Shown piece by piece: positions 9,318 through 18,120 of a DNA stretch of 64,000 bases. The notes beneath the pieces are model-generated. The model worked only from the letters and a program-made list of their open reading frames with translations, was not told the DNA's origin and ran no database searches. Numbering within the stretch: the first letter of the stretch is position 1; every line of letters starts with the position of its first letter. Source of the DNA: Spirochaetota bacterium (GTDB lineage: Bacteria > Spirochaetota > Spirochaetia > Treponematales > UBA12059); contig JAHIWG010000012.1 in NCBI GenBank assembly GCA_018816345.1, forward strand, positions 1 to 64,000, read 5' to 3'. The translations under genes were made by a program, and so were the position numbers.

Positions 9318-9336
9318 GCGCGGACCGCCGGGGCAG

Positions 9337-9369
9337 AAAAAGGACGGCCGCGCGTTCGCGCGGCCGTCC
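9337..9369 (-). terminator. Rho-independent terminator of the lysine operon
   Basis: On the minus strand a near-perfect stem (ggacggccgcgcg at 9342-9354 with its complement at 9357-9369) is followed by TTTTT. It lies about 80 bp after the antiporter stop codon and ends the kdd-to-antiporter transcription unit. Confidence 0.88.
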
Positions 9370-9448
9370 GGAATTCCTCGTGCTCGGCGCGGAGCCCTAG
9401 CGGCCGGGGCCGCGCTCGGCGGCTCTCGGACCGCGCGGGGCCCTAGCC

Positions 9449-11095
9449 TTAGTCCTCGAGCTTATAGTGGGCCTCTCCCAGCCACCTGGGCAGGAGCAGC
9501 GTGCCCGCGACGAAGACGACGGCGGTCACGGCGAGGCCTACGATGGCGTTGAAGCCCGCGAGGCTCGCGGCCACGATGCCGATGCCGGCGCACAGGGCCA
9601 CGAAGGCGGCGTACGGCAGCTGCGTGGCGACGTGCTCGAGGTGCGGGCACGCGGCCCCGGTGGACGACAGTATCGTCGTGTCGGAGATCGGGGAGCAATG
9701 GTCGCCGAAGACCGAGCCGCCGAGCACCGCGCCGATGGCGAGGGCCGTGGCGTTGATCACGGCGTTAGGATCCATGCCGGCGTTCTTGGCAAGCGTGATC
9801 ATCACCGGCATCGTTATCGGCACCATGATGCCCATCGTGCCCCAGCTGGTGCCGGCCGCGAAGGATATCAGGCAGGAGATTATGAACACCACGATCGGCA
9901 CGAAGTAGAGCGGGAAGTTGCCGTTCACGACGAAGTCCGATACGTACGCGGCCATGCCCACGCCGCCATCGGCGGGAGCGCTCTTTATGATGCTACCGAT
10001 GCCCCAGGCGAGCGTCAGGATGGTGACGGCGGGCGTCATCGCCTTGAAGCCGTCCAGGAGGGCCTCTCCGCCGGTCGTCATCTTGATGAGGCCGCGGATC
10101 AGGTAATAGACGTACGCGAACGCGAGCGAGATGATCGACGCGTACATGAGGGCCTTGGAGGAGTCGCTGTTATTGAAGGCCTCGGCGAAGGGCGTGGCGG
10201 CGATGGCCGCGCCTAGGGTGGCTACCTGCCCCTCGCCCGAGCCGACCTGCGACATCCAGAACTGGAGAGGGAAGAACGTCAGGGCTATGACGACGAAGGC
10301 CAGTATGGGCACGACGAAGTCGAAGGCCTTGGCCTTGCCGGAATCGTGCGCCTTGGACTCGACCTGGGCGGCGATGATGCCGTACTTCTTGGAGTCGTAG
10401 AGTCCGATGCCCTTCTCGGCGCGGGCAGCGGAGCGGGCCATGGGGCCGAAATCCTTGTAGGTGATGGTAATGAACAGGACCATGAACACCGCGAAGATGG
10501 CGTAGAGGTTGAACGGGATCGACCGCAGGAACAGCTGCATCGGGGTGACGCCCAGCGACTCGAATTCGGCGCCGGAGAACTGGCCCATGACGTAGACGAC
10601 CCAGGTCGATAGCGGCGCCAGGATGGCCACCGGAGCGGCCGTCGAATCCAGTATGTACGCGAGCTTGGCGCGGCTGATCCTCTTGGCGTCGGTCAGCGGG
10701 CGCATGCAGGTGCCGATGGTCAACGAGTTGAAGTAGTCGTCGAAGAAGATTAGGAGCCCGAACACCCAGGTGAAGAGGAGGGCGCCGGTCTTGGTCTTGA
10801 TCTTCTTGGACGCCCAGTCGCCCAACGCGTAGGCCGAGCCGGTCTTGGACAGGAGGCCGACCATCATGCCGAGCAGGATGGTGAACAGCACGATGCGGAT
10901 GCTCCAGCCGTCGGCCAGCGTGTCGGCTATCTTATCGGCGAGCATGAGCATGGCCTGGAAGGGATTGCCCCCGGCCACGATGAGCGTCCCCGAGAAGATC
11001 CCGAGGAACAGCGAGACGATGACGTCCTTCGTGAGGATCGCCAGGATAATCGTCAGCAAGGGCGGGATGATGGATAGAATGCCGAAATGTTCCAT
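9449..11095 (-). CDS. NhaC-family Na+/H+ antiporter-like transporter
   Basis: A 548-residue polytopic membrane protein with many hydrophobic segments, starting MEHFGILSIIPPLLTIILA. Motifs such as FFDDYFNSLTIGTCMRP, GTSWGTMGIMVPI and FGDHCSPISDTTI are typical of the NhaC family. The ATG at 11095 has AAGGAGG at good spacing; a longer upstream start (11155) is rejected. It is the last gene of the lysine-fermentation operon before the terminator. I infer a role in lysine uptake or in sodium/proton balance during fermentation; the substrate cannot be settled from sequence. Confidence 0.85.
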   Translation of the reverse strand: MEHFGILSIIPPLLTIILAILTKDVIVSLFLGIFSGTLIVAGGNPFQAMLMLADKIADTLADGWSIRIVLFTILLGMMVGLLSKTGSAYALGDWASKKIKTKTGALLFTWVFGLLIFFDDYFNSLTIGTCMRPLTDAKRISRAKLAYILDSTAAPVAILAPLSTWVVYVMGQFSGAEFESLGVTPMQLFLRSIPFNLYAIFAVFMVLFITITYKDFGPMARSAARAEKGIGLYDSKKYGIIAAQVESKAHDSGKAKAFDFVVPILAFVVIALTFFPLQFWMSQVGSGEGQVATLGAAIAATPFAEAFNNSDSSKALMYASIISLAFAYVYYLIRGLIKMTTGGEALLDGFKAMTPAVTILTLAWGIGSIIKSAPADGGVGMAAYVSDFVVNGNFPLYFVPIVVFIISCLISFAAGTSWGTMGIMVPITMPVMITLAKNAGMDPNAVINATALAIGAVLGGSVFGDHCSPISDTTILSSTGAACPHLEHVATQLPYAAFVALCAGIGIVAASLAGFNAIVGLAVTAVVFVAGTLLLPRWLGEAHYKLED

Positions 11096-11263
11096 GATCA
11101 GATGCCTCCTTAATGATGGAACGGAACGTATTTTCCTAGCTTGCACCCGAAACAATAATTACGCAATGTTTTTTTCGCGCCGGCCGAAGCCTGCGCAGCG
11201 ACGTGCGATACGTTGGCGCGCGCCGCGGACGCCGCGCAGGACGGCTTCGGCCGCGACGCTACC

Positions 11264-11995
11264 TTAGGTGCGCTCGGCCAGCTTCTTGACTATGAACGTG
11301 GCCACGTCGTTGGCGTAGGCGCCGCGGCCGAAGCCGACGTCGAAGCCTAGTTCCACGGCGAGCTTGTTGCCGATGCGGGGGCCGCCGGCGACGCAGATGA
11401 ACTTGTCGCGCAGGCCCTTAGCCTCGAGCAGCTCTATGAACTCGGTCATGTTGTGGACGTGGGTGTCCTTCTGCGTGACGACCTGGCTGATCAGTATGGC
11501 GTCGGCCTTCACCTTGAGCGCGAACTCGATGAGGCGCTCGTTGGGGACCTGGGCGCCCAGGTTGAACGCCTCCATCTCCGGGTAGCGCTCGAGGCCGTAG
11601 TGGTGGTTATAGCCCTTCATGTTCATGATGGCGTCGATTCCCACGGTATGCGCGTCGAAGCCGGTGCACGCCCCGACTATGACGACCTTGCGCCCGATAT
11701 GCCGCCTTATATACTCGTTGACCGCGTCCATGTCCATGGACGCGTCGGCGGACGCCTCGTCGGCCACGACGGAATCGTAGTCTATGGACGCCTCGGTCTT
11801 GCCGTACGCCACGTACATCGAGTACTCGGCGGACAGCGGGTTGGAATGGACGACCTCGCAATCCTTGAAGCCCCACGAGAGGACGAGCTTGCGCGCCGCC
11901 TCCCGGCCCTTGGCCCCGTCGGGGACGGGGAGCGTGAAGGACAACTGGACCTTGCCGTCGTCCATGGTGTCGCCGTACGGCCTTACTACCCTCAT
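11264..11995 (-). CDS. kamE: Beta-lysine 5,6-aminomutase, beta subunit
   Basis: With KamD it moves the terminal amino group of beta-lysine to carbon 5, using adenosylcobalamin and PLP. The 243-residue protein carries the B12-binding motif DxHxxG in GACTGFDAHTVGIDAI (Asp114, His116). It also has Lys127 in MNMKGYNHHYG; the His-Lys spacing of 11 equals that of the known His133/Lys144 pair of the clostridial enzyme, so Lys127 should hold PLP. AGGAGGAGG precedes the ATG. It follows kamD by 12 bp, so the subunits are made together. Confidence 0.95.
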   Translation of the reverse strand: MRVVRPYGDTMDDGKVQLSFTLPVPDGAKGREAARKLVLSWGFKDCEVVHSNPLSAEYSMYVAYGKTEASIDYDSVVADEASADASMDMDAVNEYIRRHIGRKVVIVGACTGFDAHTVGIDAIMNMKGYNHHYGLERYPEMEAFNLGAQVPNERLIEFALKVKADAILISQVVTQKDTHVHNMTEFIELLEAKGLRDKFICVAGGPRIGNKLAVELGFDVGFGRGAYANDVATFIVKKLAERT

Positions 11996-12007
11996 GTCGT
12001 CCTCCTC

Positions 12008-13579
12008 CTACCTAGCGAGCCCGAGCTCGCGCTTGAGCCCCGACTCGAACGGGTTATAATAAGCGGGGCCCTTCCTGACCAGGCCCTCGAAGCCCTTGCC
12101 GCCGTCCTTCGGCCGCTTGACCTCGGCGAACAGGCCCTGCTCTATCGAATCGAACATGCCTACCTTCTCCACGTGCTCCATGAACTCTATGGTCTCCTTG
12201 AGCACCTGGTGGGCTCGCGAGACGACGATGCCGTCGGCCTTGAATTCGATATCGTCGTAGAACCCGTCCATGCTGTTCATCACGTAGCGGGCGTTGTCCA
12301 CCGCCAGGAAGCGGTCCATCATGAACGGCGTGTGTATCGCCTCGGTCAGCATGCCCAGGAGGTGGATGCCCTGGTCGGTCGCCTTGGACACGAAGTTGAA
12401 CAGGGTGTTCATCGCCACTCCCTTGAAGATGTCGCCCGACATGAACTTTGTCGGGGGCATGTACTTGAGCGGGTGCTCGGGGAATATCTCCCGGGCCATC
12501 TGCGCCTGGGACAGCTCGTACAGGAACCCGTTCTTTATCGTCGGGTCCATCTCGAAGGCGTGGCCGAGCCCCTGGAACCGGGCCTCGAGGCCGGCCTGGA
12601 AGCCGAAGCGCTCGTTCAGGAACTGGCTCGCGAGCACGGTGTACGCCTTCTCGAAGGCGTCGCTCGTCGTCAGGTAGTTGTCCTCGCCGGTATTTATGAT
12701 GACGCCCGCGTAGGCGTTGATCATGCGGCTGAACTTCTGGTCGACGAAGGTGCGGTACATGTTGATGTCGCGGAACAGGATGCCGTACATGGAGTCGTTG
12801 AGCATCATGTCCAGGCGCTCCACGGCGCCCATCGCCGCTATCTCCGGCATGCACAGGCCCGACGCGTAGTTGGTCAGCCTGATATACCGCCGCTGCCTCT
12901 CGCCCACCTCGTCGAGGGCGGCGCGCATGATGCGGAAGTTCTCCTGGGTGGCGTAGGTGCCGCCGAAGCCCTCGGTGGTGGCGCCGAAGGGCACGTAGTC
13001 GAGGAGGCTCTGGGCCGTAGTGCGGATGACGGCTATGACGTCCGCGCCCTGCTCAGCGGCCGCGGCGGCCTGCTTGACGTCCTCGTATATGTTGCCGGTG
13101 GCGACGATGAGGTACAGGAGGGGGCTGTTGTTCCGGCCCTTCCACTGCTCGAGCTTCCGCTCGCGGAAGCCGCGGTTCTCCTTCACGCGGGCGAGGGTCC
13201 CCGCGACGAGCTCCTCGGCCTTGGCCTCGATGGCCGCGCGGTCGCCGAGGGGCAGGCTCATCACGTCGAAGCCCGCGGCTATCCTGTCGTTGAGGGCCCG
13301 TACCGCCCCGCCCGACTTGATGAGCGCGTTGACGTAGCGGACGGTGGCGCCGTCCTCGAGGGCTGCGGGATCGGCCGCCCGGATGCTGTCGACGACGAGG
13401 TTGGGCACCGGCACGCCGTCCGGCGTGGCGCCGTCGGCGCCGGCCAGGCGCAGCGTCGCGCGCTCCACGGTGACCGAGCTATGCCCGTCTATGAAATCCT
13501 GCACGGGCGCGGTGATGCGCTCGGCCAGGGCCCGCGCGTACGCGACGCGATCGGCCGGTAGGTTCAGCTTGCTTCTCAT
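12008..13579 (-). CDS. kamD: Lysine 5,6-aminomutase, alpha subunit
   Basis: Large subunit of the B12/PLP aminomutase, forming the TIM-barrel active site. The 523-residue frame begins MRSKLNLPADRVAYARALAE, and the sequence matches the KamD family along its length (for example AMGAVERLDMMLNDSMYGI and ATDQGIHLLGMLTEAIHTP). Its ATG overlaps the kamC stop as ATGA, which indicates translational coupling. Assignment rests on the family sequence and on kamE directly downstream. Confidence 0.93.
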   Translation of the reverse strand: MRSKLNLPADRVAYARALAERITAPVQDFIDGHSSVTVERATLRLAGADGATPDGVPVPNLVVDSIRAADPAALEDGATVRYVNALIKSGGAVRALNDRIAAGFDVMSLPLGDRAAIEAKAEELVAGTLARVKENRGFRERKLEQWKGRNNSPLLYLIVATGNIYEDVKQAAAAAEQGADVIAVIRTTAQSLLDYVPFGATTEGFGGTYATQENFRIMRAALDEVGERQRRYIRLTNYASGLCMPEIAAMGAVERLDMMLNDSMYGILFRDINMYRTFVDQKFSRMINAYAGVIINTGEDNYLTTSDAFEKAYTVLASQFLNERFGFQAGLEARFQGLGHAFEMDPTIKNGFLYELSQAQMAREIFPEHPLKYMPPTKFMSGDIFKGVAMNTLFNFVSKATDQGIHLLGMLTEAIHTPFMMDRFLAVDNARYVMNSMDGFYDDIEFKADGIVVSRAHQVLKETIEFMEHVEKVGMFDSIEQGLFAEVKRPKDGGKGFEGLVRKGPAYYNPFESGLKRELGLAR

Positions 13580-15348
13580 ACTCCATCCTTCGTTAGATAG
13601 TATCGGGCCCGCTCGACGATTCGCGGATCGAGCCCTAGGAGCGACGCTATGGCGAGCGCGTCGCTCTCGGAGCCCGAGCCGTCGTCGTCGACGACCTCGT
13701 ACCTCATATGCCTATTGATGCCGGCCAGGCGCTCCGATAGCTCCGCGCCCGCGACCGGCCCGGCCCCGCCCGTCCGTTCCAAGGCCGCGGCGGCCGCCGC
13801 CCTGTCCAGTCCCCTCATGCGCCTGTACTCGGCGCCCTCTATCCTGGCGACCCCGCGGAAATGCGTCGCGAAGAAGGCCCGGTCGCCGCCCGCGCCGCCT
13901 GCCACGGCCTCGTAGGCGCGCGCGTAGGACTCTACCACGGCCGAGAGCAGGGCCTCCGCCTCGTGGGAGCCCGTGGTCCTGGCCAGCTCGTCGAACGCGA
14001 CGAGCACCCGCCGGTCTCCCCGGTCTCCCCGGTCTCCCTGGTCTCCCGGCCCGCCGGGGCCCGCTCCCCCGGCCCCGGCAGCCATGAGGCGCCAGACTTC
14101 CAGGCCGAACCCCGACAGGCCCGCGAGCCGCTCGCCGGACAGCTCGCCCACGTACTCCACCCGGTCGTAGACGCTCGTCTCGAAGGTGCGCGCGGGTACG
14201 AAGAGCCCGGCCTGGGCCAGGAGCTGGAAGAAAAGCAGCGTCTTAAGCACGACGGTCTTGCCGCCCATATTCGAGCCGAACAGCACCACGGCTCCCGAAT
14301 CGAACTCGGCGCTCAAAGGCGAGTACTCGAGCCCCATGCCACGGCACTCGTCGGCGCACGGCACGAATCGAGCATCCACGAGCCTCGTAGCGCACGAGGA
14401 AAGCCGAGGCCGGCTCATGCCGAACGCCAAGGCCAGCTCGGCGCCGGCCCGCGCCCTATCGAGGCGCGTGGTCGCCGCCACCGCGGAGGCGAGAGCAGGC
14501 ATGGCCGCCGCCGCGAGCGCGGACAGGCGCGCGACTACCCGCTCCTCGGCGCGGCGCTCGTCGGCAAGGTAGCGCTCGCGCTCCGCCATCGCCTCGACGG
14601 CGCGCGGCGAAGGCAGGAGCCTGACCAGGTAGCGCGCGTCGTCGTAGGGCTCCGCGGCGTAGCGGCCCGCCGCGCCGCCCATGCGCCCGTCGGGGCCCTC
14701 CCCGGACAGCATGGCCCGAGCCGCGTCCTTGGGCGCCACGATGAACTCCCGCCCGTCGAACGATACCCCGAAGGCGAGGCGAGCCTCGGCCTCGGCCCTG
14801 ACGCGCTCCTCCGCGACGATAGCGTCGGCGGCCGCTATCCCGGCCCGCGCATCCGCGAGGCCGGGGTCGTAGCAGTCCGCCACGTAGAACGTCTCCGGGT
14901 CTGACCCGCCCCTATCCAGCTCGGACGCCAGCGAGCTAGCGGCGGAGCCCCGTTCGAGCGGGGACATGCCGAAGGCCGCGGACAGGCCCTCCCCGAGCGC
15001 CGAGACAGCGCCCTTATAATTAGCGATGAATTTCTTTATCTGGAATAGCTCCAGGACCTCGTACAGGGCCCTAGGCTCGAGCGTCAGCCTCGGCATGCGG
15101 CGGAGATGGTACGACACCCTGTCCCTAGCCAGCGAGTCGAGCGACTCGGGCGCGGCCTTATCCTCGCGCATGAGCCCAAGGACGGCCTCTATATCGTCGT
15201 ACCGGCCTTCGAGGAGCTCCGCGTCCGCGTACACGACCCGAGCCTCGCGCTCGTCCTTGCCCCAGGGCGTCAAGGGCGAGTAGCGGTCCCAGAAATCGTC
15301 GAGCTGGGCGAAGGACCAGGCCTCCGCGCACGGGGCGGCCAGCCTCAT
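13576..15348 (-). CDS. kamC: MutS-like ATPase of the lysine operon (KamC)
   Basis: A 590-residue protein with a C-terminal MutS-type ATPase: Walker A GSNMGGKTVVLKTL, Walker B-like LVAFDELARTTGSHE, and FFATHFRGVA. The N-terminal half has no MutS mismatch-recognition domain that I can recognise. MutS-like genes are known companions of aminomutase genes in lysine-fermentation clusters, where a reactivating or assembly role has been suggested, so DNA repair is unlikely here. A Gly-rich GDQGDRGDRGD stretch is encoded by 9-nt repeats at 14011-14047. It overlaps kamB and kamD by ATGA at both ends. Confidence 0.8.
   Translation of the reverse strand: MRLAAPCAEAWSFAQLDDFWDRYSPLTPWGKDEREARVVYADAELLEGRYDDIEAVLGLMREDKAAPESLDSLARDRVSYHLRRMPRLTLEPRALYEVLELFQIKKFIANYKGAVSALGEGLSAAFGMSPLERGSAASSLASELDRGGSDPETFYVADCYDPGLADARAGIAAADAIVAEERVRAEAEARLAFGVSFDGREFIVAPKDAARAMLSGEGPDGRMGGAAGRYAAEPYDDARYLVRLLPSPRAVEAMAERERYLADERRAEERVVARLSALAAAAMPALASAVAATTRLDRARAGAELALAFGMSRPRLSSCATRLVDARFVPCADECRGMGLEYSPLSAEFDSGAVVLFGSNMGGKTVVLKTLLFFQLLAQAGLFVPARTFETSVYDRVEYVGELSGERLAGLSGFGLEVWRLMAAGAGGAGPGGPGDQGDRGDRGDRRVLVAFDELARTTGSHEAEALLSAVVESYARAYEAVAGGAGGDRAFFATHFRGVARIEGAEYRRMRGLDRAAAAAALERTGGAGPVAGAELSERLAGINRHMRYEVVDDDGSGSESDALAIASLLGLDPRIVERARYYLTKDGV
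14011..14047 (-). repeat. 9-nt tandem repeats in kamC
   Basis: On the plus strand the unit ccggtctcc is repeated four times with small changes. On the coding strand it encodes a collagen-like Gly-Asp-Gln/Arg repeat inserted just before the Walker B region of the MutS-like ATPase. Confidence 0.8.
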
Positions 15349-16271
15349 GCCGCCCGCCCTTCCGCGACCTCGTACGGGTTGTACGAGACGAGCGCGGCGA
15401 TGGAGTCGTCGGCGAGCCTCGAGGCGAACTCGGCGTCGCTAACGCCTCGGCACGCGACGACGAAGCCGCCGAACTCGATTCGCCGGGCGACGAGGAGCTC
15501 GCGCCCGCGCATGAAGGCCGACAGCTCCTGGTCGCTTAAGAACACCTTGGTAAAATCCTCGACGATGACCGAGGAGGCCCATCGGGGCAGCCTGGCGGCC
15601 GTCTCGGCGGTCAGCGCCCCCTCGAGCGCGTACTGGCCCGCGTCGCCGCCCAAGCCCGCTCCCGAGCCTCCGGCGCAGTCGAGCGGCGGATCGGCCACGG
15701 GAAGCCTGGCCAGCGTCGCCATGCGCCTCACGCGCGCGACGGCGCGCTCGAGCCCCGCCCCGTCGGCCCTGAGCGCGTAGACGAAGCGGGCGCCGGGGAT
15801 GGAGGCGGCCTGCGTGATCCTATTGATGGCCCCGTCGACCAGCACCGTGCCCGTGAGCCCCTCGTCGACTATGCGCCTGACGGCCCAGGCGACGAGGGAG
15901 TTGCCTTCCGGCCCGACGAGGGCGACCGTAGCCGCCCTACGCGCGCGCGCGACGCAGAGGCGCCCGAGGGCGCACGAGCCCGGCAGGACGTCGAGGATCT
16001 CGGGGGAGCAGGGCCGCGCGAAGCGCTCGGTCGTCACGACTACGTCGCCGGCGGCGACCGGCACAGCCGGCTTCCGCGCCCCGGACAGGAAATCCCTGGC
16101 CTCGCCGTCGTAGCCCACGGTCAGGAGGGCGGGCCCGGCCAGGCCCGCCTCGCGGGCGCCCCGCCGCGCGAGCTGGGCCGCCCGGTTCATGAGGGTAGTC
16201 TTGCCGCAGTGCTTTTCCGGCCCCGTCACGAACGTGACCCTCCCCAGGAAATCCCCCGCATTATCGATCAT
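15345..16271 (-). CDS. kamB: P-loop protein of the lysine operon (KamB)
   Basis: A 308-residue protein with an N-terminal P-loop, VTGPEKHCGKTTLMN (residues about 14-28), and later segments (VALVGPEGNSL, GTVLVDGAINRI) typical of a nucleotide-binding fold. In lysine-fermentation clusters KamB and KamC are small-molecule-metabolism companions of the aminomutases, possibly acting in enzyme maintenance; this role is inferred. Coupled to kamC by an ATGA overlap. Only a weak GGGG precedes its ATG, perhaps because a mobile element (16306-16785) has been inserted directly upstream, separating it from kamA. Confidence 0.72.
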   Translation of the reverse strand: MIDNAGDFLGRVTFVTGPEKHCGKTTLMNRAAQLARRGAREAGLAGPALLTVGYDGEARDFLSGARKPAVPVAAGDVVVTTERFARPCSPEILDVLPGSCALGRLCVARARRAATVALVGPEGNSLVAWAVRRIVDEGLTGTVLVDGAINRITQAASIPGARFVYALRADGAGLERAVARVRRMATLARLPVADPPLDCAGGSGAGLGGDAGQYALEGALTAETAARLPRWASSVIVEDFTKVFLSDQELSAFMRGRELLVARRIEFGGFVVACRGVSDAEFASRLADDSIAALVSYNPYEVAEGRAA

Positions 16272-16305
16272 TGCATAGCCCCGAAAGCTTGGTCGAGTAG
16301 TTCTC

Positions 16306-16785
16306 GCACAGAGACACAGAGAAGAAGAAGAGCGATATTGGCCGTATCATAGCATCATCCTATAGATACCATTCTTTAAGTCTGTAGATTTGAAATTCAA
16401 GAGCAGCCCAGTATTCCAGCCTCCAAGCCGCATATACGATAAAAGCTGAGCCTTATGAATCGAGATGATTGTATCTACGCACTTCAGCTCGAGTGCTATC
16501 GAATTTTCTACAACCATATCCACTCTGAACGAACCCGAAAGTAGAGCGCCTTTATAGACGACAGGCAACTCCGCTTGACGGACGAACGACAAGCCGCTCT
16601 CTGCGAGTTCTAGGGATAGAGCCTCCTCGTAGATCGATTCGAGGAGGCCCGGCCCGAGCTCGCGATGTACGGATATCGCGCATCCGATGATCCTATCGCT
16701 CAGCATATCATGCTCCAACAGCTACTCCATCCTACCCATATTCTTCATATGCAAGGCTCTTCTCATCTTCTCTGTGTCTCTGTGC
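16306..16785. mobile_element. 480-bp inverted-repeat element carrying a GxxExxY gene, copy C
   Basis: Both ends are the same 20-bp sequence, gcacagagacacagagaaga, in inverted orientation (16306-16325 and 16766-16785). Between them is a single gene, the GxxExxY protein at 16347-16718. The element separates kamB from kamA in the lysine operon. The ends match shorter gene-less copies at 1414, 6364 and 18121. I infer a mobile or once-mobile unit with the GxxExxY gene as cargo or agent. No target-site duplication is evident by eye. Confidence 0.7.
16347..16718 (-). CDS. GxxExxY family protein
   Basis: A 123-residue protein containing the family motif GLLESIYEEAL (G-x-x-E-x-x-Y) near residue 23, followed by AELPVVYKG, FRVDMVVEN, ALELKCVDTI and AQLLSYMRL. 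The D...ELK pattern resembles a PD-(D/E)xK nuclease-like core, which is the fold suspected for this family. Function is not established. Its base composition is clearly more AT-rich than the kam genes on either side, and it lies within perfect 20-bp terminal inverted repeats, both signs of horizontal arrival. Confidence 0.85.
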   Translation of the reverse strand: MEHDMLSDRIIGCAISVHRELGPGLLESIYEEALSLELAESGLSFVRQAELPVVYKGALLSGSFRVDMVVENSIALELKCVDTIISIHKAQLLSYMRLGGWNTGLLLNFKSTDLKNGIYRMML

Positions 16786-16801
16786 TTATTTCTTCGAATA
16801 C

Positions 16802-18097
16802 TTACTTCTTCTTCCGGGGGGAGAAGGCGGTAGTGCCCCTCGCGGCGCGGACCAGGTTCTTGGGCTCCAGGGTCTTCTCGTCGCCCGACAGGAGCCTCGC
16901 GACGCCGCAGGTGGCGTTGAGCTGGGGCTCGTCGAAGCAGATGCGGCACTTGCCGCAGTCCTCGTGGTAGCCGTCCGGCTCGTCATACGTGGTTATCACG
17001 CCCTCGTAGTTGCGGAGTATGACGCGCTTGTCGTTGCTCGAGATCATGTAGTCGGGCATCACCGGGGTCTTGCCGCCGCCGCCGGGCGCGTCGATCACGA
17101 AGGTCGGCACCGCCATGCCGGAGGTGTGGCCGCGCAGGTTCTCGATGATCTCTATGCCCTTGCTCACCGTCGTGCGGAAGTGGCTGATGCCGCGGGATAG
17201 GTCGCACTGGTAGATATAGTACGGCTTGACGCGGATGGTCAGGAGCTTCTGCACGAGCTGCTTCATGAGCACCGGGCAGTCGTTGACATCGCGCAGGAGC
17301 ACGCTCTGGTTGCCCAGCTGGATGCCCGCGTCGGCGAGCTTGCGGCAGGCCTCGCGCGATTCCGCGGTGATCTCCTTGGGATGGTTGAAGTGCGTGTTGA
17401 CGTACAGCGGGTGGTACTTCTTGAGCATGCCCACGAGGTTCTCGGTGATGCGCTGGGGCATGACCACCGGCGTGCGGGTGCCGATGCGGATGATCTCCAC
17501 GTGCGGGATGGCGCGTATCTTCTTGATGATGCCCTCGAGCTTCTCGTCGGACAGTATCAGGGGGTCGCCGCCGGAGATGAGCACGTCGCGGATTATGGGC
17601 GTCTTCCTGATGTACTCGATGGCCGCGTCGATGTACTCCTCGTTCATGTTGGCGTCTTCCTCGCCGACGATGCGCCTGCGGGTGCAGTGGCGGCAATTCA
17701 TCGAGCAGATATGCGTGACGAGGAGGAGGACGCGGTCGGGATAGCGGTGCGTCAGGCCCGGGACGGGGCTATCGGAGTCCTCATGGAGGGGGTCGTCCTG
17801 GTCGCTCTCGTCGAAGTGGGTCTCCGGCAGGCGCGGGATGGCCTGGAGGCGGACCGGGCAGCCGGGGTTGGCCGGGTCAATCAGGGAGGCGTAGTACGGC
17901 GTTATGGCCATGCGGAAGACCTTGAGGACCTCGCTCACGTCGGCCTTGTCCTTCTCGGTCAGCGGCACGACCTTGGCCAGGGTCTCGACGTCCTTGATGT
18001 TGTTCTTCATCTGCCAGCGCCAGTCGTTCCACTGCTCCGGCGTCACGTCCTTGTACAGCGGGATGCGCGTGTAATCGTAAGTCGGGTACGTATGCAT
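16802..18097 (-). CDS. kamA: Lysine 2,3-aminomutase
   Basis: A radical SAM/PLP enzyme converting L-lysine to L-beta-lysine, the first step of the pathway. The 431-residue frame has the SAM cluster motif CSMNCRHC (Cys131, 135, 138). Asp299 (DLSRGISH), Asp336 (VIDAPGG) and Lys343 (GGGGKTP) match the clostridial Asp293, Asp330 and PLP-Lys337 with a constant offset of 6. A C-terminal Cys cluster (DCGKCRICF) is the zinc site. The ATG at 18097 has TAGGAGG upstream; the longer frame to 18124 is rejected. Flanked by inverted-repeat elements on both sides. Confidence 0.96.
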   Translation of the reverse strand: MHTYPTYDYTRIPLYKDVTPEQWNDWRWQMKNNIKDVETLAKVVPLTEKDKADVSEVLKVFRMAITPYYASLIDPANPGCPVRLQAIPRLPETHFDESDQDDPLHEDSDSPVPGLTHRYPDRVLLLVTHICSMNCRHCTRRRIVGEEDANMNEEYIDAAIEYIRKTPIIRDVLISGGDPLILSDEKLEGIIKKIRAIPHVEIIRIGTRTPVVMPQRITENLVGMLKKYHPLYVNTHFNHPKEITAESREACRKLADAGIQLGNQSVLLRDVNDCPVLMKQLVQKLLTIRVKPYYIYQCDLSRGISHFRTTVSKGIEIIENLRGHTSGMAVPTFVIDAPGGGGKTPVMPDYMISSNDKRVILRNYEGVITTYDEPDGYHEDCGKCRICFDEPQLNATCGVARLLSGDEKTLEPKNLVRAARGTTAFSPRKKK

Positions 18098-18120
18098 GAT
18101 CTGCCTCCTAAGATTTCCAA

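Noticed and set aside
11453-13561. 702-codon plus-strand open frame opposite kamE/kamD
   Set aside because: It runs antisense to two genes with conserved catalytic residues, and its product is a His/Val/Arg/Gly-rich composition typical of reversed GC-rich codons. No Shine-Dalgarno or family motif.
13576-15348. DNA mismatch repair MutS
   Set aside because: Only the ATPase core is MutS-like; there are no recognisable mismatch-binding domains and the gene is coupled to aminomutase genes.
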